A DNA stretch of 64,000 nt from Streptomyces sp. MA5143a (GTDB taxonomy: Bacteria > Actinomycetota > Actinomycetes > Streptomycetales > Streptomycetaceae). Shown in pieces: positions 52,294 through 61,500 of the stretch. Numbering within the stretch: the first letter of the stretch is position 1; each line of letters begins with the position of its first letter. The notes beneath the pieces were generated by a model. It was not told the DNA's origin and did no database searches. It saw nothing but the letters and a program-made list of their open reading frames with translations. The position numbers were made by a program, and so were the translations under genes. The stretch is from positions 41,880-105,879 of the forward strand of contig NZ_OLMK01000066.1 of the NCBI RefSeq assembly GCF_900290235.1. The letters run 5' to 3'.

Positions 52294-53649
52294 ATGACCA
52301 GGACAGAGGAAACGGGCACGTCGGGGGCGCCCCGGAGCGCGGCGCGACCGGGACGGCCGGAATGGCCGAGGCGGCCGGAATGGCTGAGGCGGCCGGGGTG
52401 GCTGAGGCGGCCGTGGCTGAGGCGGTCGGCGGGAACGTACGGGACGTCAGGGGCGCCGGAGGCGCCGGCTGCGGCCGGGGTGTCGGGAGGAGCGTCGGCC
52501 GCAGAGGGCTCGGCGGCCGTGCGGGTGCGGCGCCTGCGACGGGTGTACGGGGATGTCGTCGCGCTGGACGGGGTGGATCTCGACTTCGCCGCGGGGACCT
52601 TCACGGCGGTGATGGGGCCGTCGGGGTCGGGCAAGTCGACGCTGTTGCAGTGTGCGGCGGGGCTGGACCGGCCGTCGGACGGGACGGTGCGGGTCGACGG
52701 GGTCGAGCTGGGCGGGCTGGGCGAGCGGCGGCTGACGCTGTTGCGGCGGGACCGGATCGGCTTCGTCTTCCAGAGCTTCAACCTGCTCCCTTCGCTGACC
52801 GCCGCCCAGAACGTCGCCCTGCCGCTGCGGCTCGCCGGGCGGCGGCCGTCGCGGGGCGCGGTGCGGGCGGCGCTCGACCGGGTGGGGCTCGGTGAGCGGG
52901 CCGGGCACCGGCCGGCCGAGCTGTCCGGCGGGCAGCAGCAGCGGGTGGCGCTGGCACGGGCGCTGATCACCCGGCCCGCGGTGCTGTTCGGCGACGAGCC
53001 GACGGGCGCGCTCGACACCACCACCAGCCGCGAGGTGCTCGGACTGCTGCGCGACCTGGTGGACCGGGAGGGGCAGACCACGGTCATGGTCACGCACGAC
53101 CCGGTGGCCGCGTCCTACGCGGACCGGGTGGTGTTCCTTGTCGACGGACGGGTGAGCGGCGAGCTGACCGCGCCGTCGGCGGAGACGGTGGCGGCGCACA
53201 TGGCGGGGTTGGAGCGCGGCGCCGGGACGAGCGGGTCGGGTCCGGCGGCTGGAGTGGCGGGCGCGGCAGGTGCGGCGGGCAGTGCGGGTATGGCCGACGC
53301 GGCAGGTACGGCGGGCGCGGCAGGTGCGGCGGGTGCGGCGGGCAGTGCGGGTATGGCCGACGCGGCAGGCGCGGCAGGTGCGGCAGGCAGTGCGGGAATG
53401 GCCGACTCGGCGGGTACGGCGGGCGCGGCGGGTACGGCGGGCGTGGCGGGTACGGCGGGTGCGGCGGGTACGGCGGGCGTGGCGGGTACGGCGGGTGCGG
53501 CGGGTGCGGCGGGTACGGCGGGCGCGGCGGGTACGGCGGGCGCGGCGGGTGCGGCGGGTACGGCGGGCGCGGCGGGTACGGCGGGCGCGGCGGGTACGGC
53601 GGGCGCGGCGGGTACGGCGGGCGCGGTCTCGGGGAGGTCGTCGTGCTGA
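52294..53649 (+). CDS. ABC transporter ATPase (MacB/LolD type) with Gly-X-Ala repeat tail
   Basis: A 451-residue ATPase. Walker A GPSGSGKST 108-116, Q loop at FVFQSFN, signature LSGGQQQR 210-217, Walker B VLFGDEP 230-236 and the His switch (VTHDP) are intact. The normal domain is about 230 residues. Extra parts are an N-terminal 75 residues with WLRRP-type repeats, and residues 320-443, a run of about 40 (X-A-G) triplets (X = A, T, V, S) broken by MAD, followed by AVSGRSSC. It overlaps the permease start by seven bases, so the tail is translated in full before coupling. Its partner is the FtsX-type permease. Confidence 0.92.
   Translation: MTRTEETGTSGAPRSAARPGRPEWPRRPEWLRRPGWLRRPWLRRSAGTYGTSGAPEAPAAAGVSGGASAAEGSAAVRVRRLRRVYGDVVALDGVDLDFAAGTFTAVMGPSGSGKSTLLQCAAGLDRPSDGTVRVDGVELGGLGERRLTLLRRDRIGFVFQSFNLLPSLTAAQNVALPLRLAGRRPSRGAVRAALDRVGLGERAGHRPAELSGGQQQRVALARALITRPAVLFGDEPTGALDTTTSREVLGLLRDLVDREGQTTVMVTHDPVAASYADRVVFLVDGRVSGELTAPSAETVAAHMAGLERGAGTSGSGPAAGVAGAAGAAGSAGMADAAGTAGAAGAAGAAGSAGMADAAGAAGAAGSAGMADSAGTAGAAGTAGVAGTAGAAGTAGVAGTAGAAGAAGTAGAAGTAGAAGAAGTAGAAGTAGAAGTAGAAGTAGAVSGRSSC
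53251..53625. repeat. Tandem repeat encoding the Gly-X-Ala tail
   Basis: Nine-base-multiple units (GCGGGTACG, GCGGGCGCG, GCGGGTGCG) repeat over about 370 bases in the reading frame of the ATPase, with a longer unit around GTATGGCCGACGCGGCAGG seen three times at the start. Confidence 0.9.
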
Positions 53650-55772
53650 GTCTGGCGTCGTTGCGGGCGCGGTGGGCCGCGCTGGTGGGGTCGTTCGTGG
53701 CCGTCGCGCTCGGGGTGGGCGTGGTGGCGGTCATGGGGTTGGGGGTCGCGGCGACCCTGGACCCGCCGGTGCGCGAACCCGAGCGGTTCGCCTCCTCCCC
53801 CGTCGTGGTGGCGGGCATCGACACGCTCACGGTGGAGGTGGAGCGGGGGTCCGGTACGGCACGGGTGTCGAAGAAGCTGGCTCGTCCACACCCTGTGGAC
53901 GACCGACTGCTCGCCGAGCTCCGGAAGCTGGGGCCGGTGCGGACCGACGGCACGGCGGCCCGGGACGCCGTCGGGGTGGACGCGCCCGTCGCGGAGGTAC
54001 GGGCCGTCGTCGGCGAGCGGGCACGGGTGCTGACCGGGGACGACCGGCGGCGGGTCGACCCGTCGTACGAGCGGGACGCGGAGGCGCTGGTCGCCGTCAA
54101 CTCGCTGCTGGGCACGGCCGCCGGGGTCACCGCGTTCGTGTCGGTGTTCGTGACGGCGTCGACCTTCGCCTTCGTCGTGGCGCTGCGCCGACGGGAGTTC
54201 GGGCTGCTGCGGATGGCGGGCGCGACGCCGGGACAGGTGCGGCGGCTGCTGCTCGGGGAGGCGCTGGCGGTCGGGGTCACGGCGTCGGCGGCCGGGTGCG
54301 CGCTGGGCAGGTGGGGCGCGCCCGTGCTGATCCGGGAGCTGGTGGCGGGCGGGGTGGCGCCGCCGTGGTTCGCCCTGCCGGGCTCGGTCGTGTGGCCCTA
54401 CCAGGTGGCGTTCTGGACGGGTGTGTCGGTGGCGTTCGCGGGGGCGTGGGTCGCCGCGCGGCGGGCCGGGCGGATCGGTCCCGTCGAGGCGTTGCGGGAG
54501 GCGTCCGTGGACACGGCGGTGCTGCCCCGGTCGCGCCGGGTGACCGGTGTCGCCCTGCTGGCGGCCGGACTGGGGCTGCTGGCCTGGAGATGGGGCACGG
54601 ACCCGGCGGAGCTGCTGAAGCGGAAGACGTACACCACGCAGCCGATGCTGCTGATCACCGCGGTCGCGGCGCTCGCCCCCCTGCTCGTCGGGCCCCTCGT
54701 ACGGCTGATGGGCGCGGCGCTGCCCGGTGCCGTGGGTCTGCTGGTCCGCGAGAACGCGGCCACGTCCGTACGGCGCACCGCCGCCGTCGCGGCCCCGGTC
54801 CTGGTGACCGTGGCGCTGGCGGGCTCGCTGCTGGGCTCCTCGGCGACGGTGGCCGGGGCGAAGGCGGCGGAGGCGGAGGCCAGGACGCGGGCGGACTTCG
54901 TGGTGACCGGCCCGGCGGGCAGGCTGGGCGAGTGGTCCGGGCGGTACGGGTCCGGCGGGGCGAGCGGGGCCGACGCGGTGGCGGCCGGGTCGCGAGGGGC
55001 GGTCGGTCCGGGCACGTCGGTGGTGTCCGCGTCGGCTTCCACCGCGGTGTACGTCAAAGAGGAGCGGACCGCGCTCGTCCGGACCGACGCGCGGGCGGTG
55101 ACGGATGTGGCGGCGTTCGCGGCGGTGTCGCGGCTGCCGGTGGTCGCCGGTGACGTACGGGACCTCGACGACCGTTCCATCGTCGTGAACGAGGAGTGGG
55201 AGCGGCCCGAGGTGGGCCGGTCGGTGCGGGTCTGGCTCGGCGACGGGCGCCCCGTACGGCTGCGGATCGTGGCGGTGCTCGCCCGTGGGACCGGCGACAA
55301 CGGGGCGTACGTGACCGCCGCGAACGCCGGCGGCGCCGGGGTGGACCGGGTCGAGATACGGGTCCGGGGCGGCGCGGACCGCGAGGCGGTCGGTGCGGCC
55401 CTGCGGGAGTCCGGGGCCGGCGGACGGGTGCGGTCCGCCGGGGAGTGGCTGGAGGCCAACCGGCCGCAGGGCGGGGCCCGGACCCGGCTCGGACTCTTCG
55501 TGGTGCTGGGCATCGCGCTGCTGTACGCGGGGATCGCGCTGGCCGGGACGCTGCTCATGGCCACGTCGGCACGTGGGGCGGAGCTGCGGTCGCTGCGGCT
55601 GGCGGGCGCCACGCGGGGGCAGGTCCGGCTGGTGGTCGCGGGTGAGGCCCTGGCCGCGATGGCGGTGGGCGCCGTGCTCGGCGCGGCGGTCTCCGCGGTC
55701 AATCTGGCGGGGCTGGCGGGGGCGCTGGGACTGCTGGGGGCGCCGGTGGGGATCTGGCTGGGGGCCTTCTAG
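53643..55772 (+). CDS. FtsX-like ABC transporter permease, probably C-terminally shortened
   Basis: A 709-residue permease with the two-repeat FtsX/MacB layout: a first helix (16-38), an extracytoplasmic domain, three helices (about 155-280), then a linker, a second long loop (about 420-610) and further helices. VALRRREFGLLRMAGATPGQVRRLLLGEAL and SARGAELRSLRLAGATRGQVRLVVAGEAL are the coupling-helix sites of the two halves. The final segment stops at GAPVGIWLGAF, where I would expect one more membrane helix, so the gene may have lost its end. Substrate unknown; such exporters often move peptides or antibiotics. Confidence 0.88.
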   Translation: MLSLASLRARWAALVGSFVAVALGVGVVAVMGLGVAATLDPPVREPERFASSPVVVAGIDTLTVEVERGSGTARVSKKLARPHPVDDRLLAELRKLGPVRTDGTAARDAVGVDAPVAEVRAVVGERARVLTGDDRRRVDPSYERDAEALVAVNSLLGTAAGVTAFVSVFVTASTFAFVVALRRREFGLLRMAGATPGQVRRLLLGEALAVGVTASAAGCALGRWGAPVLIRELVAGGVAPPWFALPGSVVWPYQVAFWTGVSVAFAGAWVAARRAGRIGPVEALREASVDTAVLPRSRRVTGVALLAAGLGLLAWRWGTDPAELLKRKTYTTQPMLLITAVAALAPLLVGPLVRLMGAALPGAVGLLVRENAATSVRRTAAVAAPVLVTVALAGSLLGSSATVAGAKAAEAEARTRADFVVTGPAGRLGEWSGRYGSGGASGADAVAAGSRGAVGPGTSVVSASASTAVYVKEERTALVRTDARAVTDVAAFAAVSRLPVVAGDVRDLDDRSIVVNEEWERPEVGRSVRVWLGDGRPVRLRIVAVLARGTGDNGAYVTAANAGGAGVDRVEIRVRGGADREAVGAALRESGAGGRVRSAGEWLEANRPQGGARTRLGLFVVLGIALLYAGIALAGTLLMATSARGAELRSLRLAGATRGQVRLVVAGEALAAMAVGAVLGAAVSAVNLAGLAGALGLLGAPVGIWLGAF

Positions 55773-55797
55773 GGAGTCGCAGGCCCACCAGGAGGGG

Positions 55798-55816
55798 TGT
55801 CAACTTCGGGTTGACA
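55798..55816. promoter_or_regulatory. Palindrome 1, TGTCAAC-n5-GTTGACA
   Basis: The element is the core of a 14-base stem (GGAGGGGTGTCAAC 55791-55804 with GTTGACACCCCTCC) after the permease stop. The same 7-base half-sites with a 5-base spacer recur 28 bases on. It could be both the permease terminator and an operator. Confidence 0.85.
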
Positions 55817-55825
55817 CCCCTCCCC

Positions 55826-55844
55826 TGTCAACCTACGGTTGACA
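55826..55844 (+). promoter_or_regulatory. Palindrome 2, TGTCAAC-n5-GTTGACA, just before the HTH-ClpN gene
   Basis: TGTCAAC 55826-55832 and GTTGACA 55838-55844 end one base before the ATG at 55846, so a leaderless transcript or blocked translation initiation is likely. The centre-to-centre distance to palindrome 1 is 28 bases. Confidence 0.85.
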
Positions 55845-55845
55845 C

Positions 55846-56571
55846 ATGACGACGAACCCGCGAGTCACGGCCTCCGTGCGTCTCGACGACCTCATCGAGG
55901 CCATCAAGAAGATCCACCCGGAACCGCTCGACCAGCTCCAGGACGCGGTGATCGCCGCGGACCACCTCGGAGACGTGGCCGACCACCTGATCGGCCACTT
56001 CGTGGACCAGGCGCGACGCTCCGGCGCGTCCTGGACCGAGATCGGCAAGAGCATGGGCGTGACCCGGCAGGCGGCGCAGAAGCGGTTCGTGCCGAAGGCC
56101 GAGGCCGACCTCGACCCCGAGCAGGGCTTCGCCCGCTACACCCCGCGGGCCCGCAACGCGGTCATGGTCGCGCACGGCGAGGCCAAGGCCGCCGGGAACC
56201 CCGAGGGCCTGCCCGCCCACCTCGTCCTCGGCCTCCTCGCCGAGCCGGAGGGGCTCGCGGCCAAGGCGATCGTCGCGCAGGGCGTGTCACCGGAGGCGGT
56301 ACGGGAGGCGGCCACGGCCGCGCTGCCGCCGGCCGTGGACGAGGTGCCCGAGCTGATCCCGTACGGCTCCGACGCCAAGAAGGTCCTCGAACTCACGTTC
56401 CGCGAGGCGCTCCGCCTGGGCCACAACTACGTCGGCACCGAGCACCTCCTCCTCGCGCTCCTGGAGTTCGAGAACGGGGAGGGCGTCCTGAGCGGTCTGG
56501 GCATCACGAAGACGGCGACAGAGGAGGACGTGGCGCGGGCGCTGCGGGCGGTGACGGAGGGGCAGGGTTAG
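55846..56571 (+). CDS. HTH and Clp-N domain regulator
   Basis: A 241-residue protein. A helix-turn-helix (about 61-81, SWTEIGKSMGVTRQAAQKRF) is joined to a double Clp-N domain (LVLGLLAEPEGLAAKAIVAQGVS and NYVGTEHLLLALLEFENGEG), the part of ClpA/ClpC that binds substrates and adaptors. It lacks any ATPase. The domain pair suggests a DNA-binding protein that senses misfolded protein or cell-envelope stress. The two palindromes upstream make autoregulation likely. The family is frequent in Streptomyces but of unknown function. Confidence 0.9.
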   Translation: MTTNPRVTASVRLDDLIEAIKKIHPEPLDQLQDAVIAADHLGDVADHLIGHFVDQARRSGASWTEIGKSMGVTRQAAQKRFVPKAEADLDPEQGFARYTPRARNAVMVAHGEAKAAGNPEGLPAHLVLGLLAEPEGLAAKAIVAQGVSPEAVREAATAALPPAVDEVPELIPYGSDAKKVLELTFREALRLGHNYVGTEHLLLALLEFENGEGVLSGLGITKTATEEDVARALRAVTEGQG

Positions 56572-56594
56572 GGGCCGTTTCCGGGTGCGACCGG

Positions 56595-56651
56595 CTGAAA
56601 AGCACGGGGCGCAGCCCCGGTCGCTTTTCAGGGGCGCGGGGAACTGCGCGA
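56595..56651. repeat. Hairpin plus dispersed repeat, copy C (reverse)
   Basis: CTGAAAAGC (56595-56603) pairs with GCTTTTCAG (56623-56631), and GGGGC with GCCCC inside. It directly abuts the reverse complement of the 20-bp core (56630-56649). It follows the HTH-ClpN stop and may terminate that transcript. It shows that the dispersed element consists of the 20-bp module plus a variable hairpin. Confidence 0.88.
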
Positions 56652-56741
56652 GAAACCACGTACCACCCGCACCCCGCACGACAACAGTGGCCCCCGAGCT
56701 ATTGGGCGCCGGTTGTCAGACCCCCCTGCGACACTCACCCC

Positions 56742-58448
56742 ATGACCGACCGGTGGGCTCTCGCTCCGACCGAGGACGGCGGCGTCGAGCTCGCCCCCCT
56801 CGGCCCGGACGGGCTGCCCGCCGGACCCGTGACAAGGGAGCCGGACCTCGTGGAGGCCGTGCGGCGGCGGGAGCCGGACGTCGGGCGGTGGGTGTGGCGG
56901 GCCACCGCCGAGATCTACCCCCGGCTGCTCGCCGAAGGCGTCCGCGTCGAGCGGTGCTACGACATCGAGGACGCCGAGACCCTGCTCCTCGGGCACGAGG
57001 GCCGTCTCGGCGAACCCCGCTCCGCGGCCGCCGCCCTCGCCCGCCTGCGCCGCGCCCCGGTCCCCCCGGACCCGCCGCTCCGCTCCGCGGAACCCGGCGC
57101 CCAGCCGTCCCTCTTCGAGCCGCGCCCCGTCCACGTCCCCCTCACCGATCTCATCGAGGTCTACGCGGACCAGCAGCGACGGCACGGCACCACCGCCCAC
57201 CCGGACCGGATGCGGCTGCTGACCGCCGCCGAGTCGGCCGGGATGCTCGTCGCCGCCGAACTGAACCGCGCCGGAATGCCCTGGCGGGCGGACGTCCACC
57301 GCCAGGTCCTGCACGAGATGCTCGGCGAGCGGTACGCGGGCGGCGGCGAGCCGCGCCGGCTGGCCGAGCTGGCCGACGAGGTGTCACAGGCGTTCGGCCG
57401 CCGCGTGCGGCCCGATCTGCCGGCCGACGTCGTCAAGGCGTTCGGGCAGGCGGGCATCCGGATCCGCTCCACCCGGCGCTGGGAGATCGAGGCCCTCGAC
57501 CACCCCGCCGTGAAGCCGCTCCTGGAGTACAAGCGGCTGTACCGCATCTGGGTCGCGCACGGCTGGTCCTGGCTCCAGGACTGGGTGCGGGACGGCCGCT
57601 TCCGGCCCGAGTTCCTCGCTCACGGCACCGTCACCGGCCGGTGGGTCACCAACGGCGGGGGCGCGTTGCAGATCCCGAAGGTGATCCGCCGCGCCTGTGT
57701 CGCCGACCCCGGCTGGCGCCTCGTCGTCGCCGACGCCGACCAGATGGAGCCCCGCGTCCTCGCCGCGATCTCCCGCGATCCGGGGCTCATGGAGGTCGCC
57801 GGACGCGGCACCGACCTCTACCAGGCCGTCTCCGACCGCGCCTTCTCCGGCGACCGCGACCAGGCCAAGCTCGCCGTCCTCGGCGCCGTGTACGGACAGA
57901 CGTCCGGGGACGGCCTCAAGAACCTCGCCGCGCTGCGCCGCCGCTTCCCCAGGGCCGTCCAGTACGTCGACGACGCGGCCCGAGCCGGCGAGGAGGGCCG
58001 GCTGGTGCGGACCTGGCTGGGGCGTACGTGCCCGCCGGCGGCCGGGGCCTCCGACGCGGCGGGCGAGGAGGCGGGCATCCCCCAGGCCGAGATCGCGCCG
58101 GACGGCGGCGACCAGGAGCAGACGACCGAGTGGGTGCCCGGGTACGCCTCCACCAACTCCCGCGCCCGCGGCCGCTTCGCCCGAAACTTCGTCGTCCAGG
58201 GCAGCGCCGCCGACTGGACCCTGCTGCTCCTCGCCGCGCTGCGCCGCACCCTCGCCGGGATGGCCGCCGAGCTGGTCTTCTTCCAGCACGACGAGGTGAT
58301 CGTGCACTGCCCGGCCGAGGAGGCGGACGCGGTGGTGGCCGCCATCCGGGAGGCGTCTCAGCTGTCGGGGCGGCTGACGTTCGGGGAGACACCGGTGCGG
58401 TTCCCGTTCACGACGGCGGTGGTGGAGTGCTATGCCGACGCGAAGTAG
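56742..58448 (+). CDS. Family-A DNA polymerase-like protein (PolA paralogue)
   Basis: A 568-residue protein. The polymerase catalytic motifs are intact: motif A VVADADQMEPR (about 327-337), motif B DQAKLAVLGAVYGQ (373-386) and motif C HDEVIVHC (about 516). The conserved GRWVTNGGGALQIPKVIRRACV block starts the palm/finger region. Databases name such proteins bifunctional 3'-5' exonuclease/DNA polymerase, but in the first 200 residues I see no DEDD acids, so the exonuclease is probably inactive. There is no 5' nuclease domain. Function in vivo, perhaps repair or translesion, is unknown. Confidence 0.9.
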   Translation: MTDRWALAPTEDGGVELAPLGPDGLPAGPVTREPDLVEAVRRREPDVGRWVWRATAEIYPRLLAEGVRVERCYDIEDAETLLLGHEGRLGEPRSAAAALARLRRAPVPPDPPLRSAEPGAQPSLFEPRPVHVPLTDLIEVYADQQRRHGTTAHPDRMRLLTAAESAGMLVAAELNRAGMPWRADVHRQVLHEMLGERYAGGGEPRRLAELADEVSQAFGRRVRPDLPADVVKAFGQAGIRIRSTRRWEIEALDHPAVKPLLEYKRLYRIWVAHGWSWLQDWVRDGRFRPEFLAHGTVTGRWVTNGGGALQIPKVIRRACVADPGWRLVVADADQMEPRVLAAISRDPGLMEVAGRGTDLYQAVSDRAFSGDRDQAKLAVLGAVYGQTSGDGLKNLAALRRRFPRAVQYVDDAARAGEEGRLVRTWLGRTCPPAAGASDAAGEEAGIPQAEIAPDGGDQEQTTEWVPGYASTNSRARGRFARNFVVQGSAADWTLLLLAALRRTLAGMAAELVFFQHDEVIVHCPAEEADAVVAAIREASQLSGRLTFGETPVRFPFTTAVVECYADAK

Positions 58449-58539
58449 CGGCGGGGCGGAAGGAGCCACCGACCGAAGACGCTTCCCCTCACTGCTCCCG
58501 CCGCTCTCACTCCTGCCACTCTGTCACTTGTCACTCTTG

Positions 58540-61500
58540 TCACTCCTCCCCCAGCAGGCGGCGCAGTTCGCCCGTCACCGTCGACTCCGTGCCGTCGAGT
58601 ACGGCCAGGGCGCGCCGCCATTCGTCGCGCGCCTCCTCGGTGCGCCCGCCGGCCCGCAGGAGCAGGCCCCGCTGGTGGCGGGCGAGGCCGACGGCGTACT
58701 GGTCGGCGCGGCACACGGCGAATTCGAGGAGGAGGGCGCACTCGCGCTCGGCCCGGTCGGCCTGCCCCAGTTCGCGCAGGGCCCGGACCAGACCGAGCCG
58801 CGTCTTGGACTCGCCCTGCCAGTCCTCGTCGTCGCCGAGGACCCGCAGGCTCTGCTCGAAGCTGCGGACGGCGGCGGCCGGTTCGCCGAGCCTGAGGTGG
58901 ACGTAGCCGATGTTGCAGTGCGCGGTGTGCCGTACGACGACGCTGTCGGCGATCTCGCCGAGGGCGAGACTCCGCTCGTGGTGGGCGATGGCGGCCCGCG
59001 CGTCGGTGTGTTTGACCAGGTTGCCGAGGTGGCTGAAGGTGACGGCCTCGCCGTACGGGTCGCCGAGCTGCCGGGACAGCTCCAGGCTCTCCCGGAGCGC
59101 CTCCTCGCTCTCCTCGTACCGGCCGAGGCTCTCCAGCACGAGCCCCCGGTTGTTGAGGCACCGCCGTACGCACGACACGACGCCGAGCTTCCGCCACAGG
59201 GTCAGTCCCTGGTCGTTGAGGTCGAGCGCGTCCGAGGCGCGGCCGGACATGAAGTGCAGCCCGGCCCGGTCGGTCAGCGCGAACGCCTCGGCCTCGTCGT
59301 CCCCCAGCGACCGCGCCACATCCAGGGCGTAGCCCCCGAGCACATCCAGCTCGGCGAGCCGGCCGCCCCGGTGGAGGTACGGGAAGAGGTGGCGGACGAG
59401 GGCGGGCGCGTACGCCGCCGTCCCGCCGTCACCGCCGGGCTCAAGGGAGCAGCGCTCTACGAGGGCGACGATGTTGGGGAGTTCGCGGTCGCCCCAGGCG
59501 AAGGCCTCCTCGGCGGAGGCGAAGGGTTCCGTGGCGGTCGGCGCCGGTTCCGTCGGGGTCGTACGGAGCCGTTCGTCGCGTTCATGACCCGGCGGGAGCA
59601 GCACCAGCAGGCTCTCCCGGGCCCGGGCGGCATACCAGCGGAGGGCTTCTGCGGTCTCGCCACCGGCGGTGGACCCGGTCCTCGGGCCGGCCGGGGCTGT
59701 CGTCCCGTCGGCCGCACCGGGCTTGGGTGTACCGGTACGGGCCGTACCCGGGCGAGCCGTGCCGGAGCGGGCCGCGCCTGTCCGAGCTGTGTCGGTCCGG
59801 GCCGTGTCGGTCCGGGCCGTGTCGGTCCGGGCCGTGTCGGCGAGTTCGCGGGCGAAGTGGCGGACGAGGTCGTGGGGGACGTAGCGGCCGTAGGTCGTCT
59901 CCTCCAGCAGGGCGACGTCGACGAGGCGGTCGAGGGCGGCCTCGGCGCGGCGTTCGTCGGTGCCGGCCAGGCGGGCGAGGAGGGGGGCGCCGTAGGCGGG
60001 CAGGTCGAGGGCGCCGATGAGGTGGAGGACGTGCGCGGCGTCGCCGTCGGCCTCCCGGTCGGAGGCGCGCAGGGCCTCGTGGGCGACGGCCAGGGAGCGG
60101 CGGACGCTCAGGTCGTCGTACTCGAGGTGGTGCAACCGGCTCTCGGTGGCGGCCAGTTGGCCCGCGAGCGCGTCCGGGGTGAGTGCGCGGCGGGCGGCGA
60201 GGCGGGCCGCGACGACACGGAGGGCGAGCGGGAGCCGCCCCGTCAGGGCGACGAGGGGGTGCGCGGCGTCGAGCCCGGCCGCGCGTCCGGACGCGGCGCG
60301 CAGCAGCGCGGCGCTCTCGTCGTCCGACAGCGGGGTGAGCGGGAAGCGATGGGCGCCGTCCAGCGCGGTGAGCGAAGAACGGCTCGTCACGATCACCGCG
60401 CACCCGGCGCCGGCCGGCAGCAGCGGGCGTACCTGCGCGGCGTGCGCGGCGTCGTCCAGCACCATCAGCGTGCGGGTCGGCGCGAGCGTCGAGCGGAGCA
60501 ACGCGGCGGCCGCGTCCGGGTGTTCCGGGACACGGCGCGGGTCGGTGCCGAGGTCGCGGAGGAGAGCGGCGAGGGCCTGGGCCGACGTCAGGGGCGTCAT
60601 GCCCGGGGTCGCGCCGCGCAGGTTGACGTACAGCTGGCCGTCCGGGAAGCGGTCGGCCAGTTCATGGGCGAGGTGGAGGGCGAGGGCGCTCTTGCCGACA
60701 CCGGCCATGCCGCTGATCACGACGGGTTCCGCGGCCGCCGGGCGGCGCGCGGCACGGGAGGGGGCGTGCCCGGGGCCGTGGCCGCCCGGTGGGCGCGGTT
60801 CGCGGGCGGCGGGCCGCGTGGTCTCCCGTCCGCCGTGGTCGCGGGCCGGCGTGGTGACGGCGAGCGCGGCGCGCAGCTCGGCCAGGACTCGGCGACGGCC
60901 CGTGAAATGGGCGGGTGGAGGCGGAAGTTGAGCCGGGCGTGGGGGCCCGGGGGCGGGCGGGTCGGTGGTCGGCGGCCCCGGGGGTGTGTCCTCGCCCTCC
61001 CGGAGGATCTCCAGATGGGCCTCGCGTACGGCGGGGCCGGGGTCCACCCCGAGTTCGTCGCGGAGCCGGTCGCGGAGGTCGCGGTGCACGGCGAGGGCCT
61101 CGGCCTGCCGGCCGGTGCGGTGCAGGACGAGCATGAGGAGGCGGTGGAAGGCCTCCCGCAGGGGGTGCTCGGCGACCAGGGCGGCGAGTTCGGGGGCGAG
61201 GGCGGTGAGGGCGTGCGCCTCCCCATGGGCGACCGCCGGGCCTCCATGGCCCACGGTGCCGTCGGCGCTGTCGGCGGCGCCGCGCGCGAGGTGGAGTTCG
61301 GCGTCGTAGCGGCGTTCGAGGAGGAGCAGTCGGGCCTCCTCCAGGCGCTGGACGAAGGCGTGTGCGCCGAAGTCCCCGGCGGGCAGGCCGCCGAGCGGAG
61401 TGCCGCGCCAGAGGTCGAGCGCGACGGTGGCCTCGCGGACGGTACGGGCCCAGTCCTGGGCGGCGTGCGCGGCCCGCGCGGCGGCGGCGCGCGCCTCGAA

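Noticed and set aside
53251..53625. Separate plus-strand Arg/Val-rich frame through the triplet repeat
   Set aside because: It is the same tandem DNA read in another frame; the ATPase frame is continuous with its domain and couples to the permease.
55839..58448. Single frame joining the ClpN region to the polymerase
   Set aside because: The first part reads the ClpN gene in the wrong frame. The polymerase starts at ATG 56742 after a hairpin and repeat.
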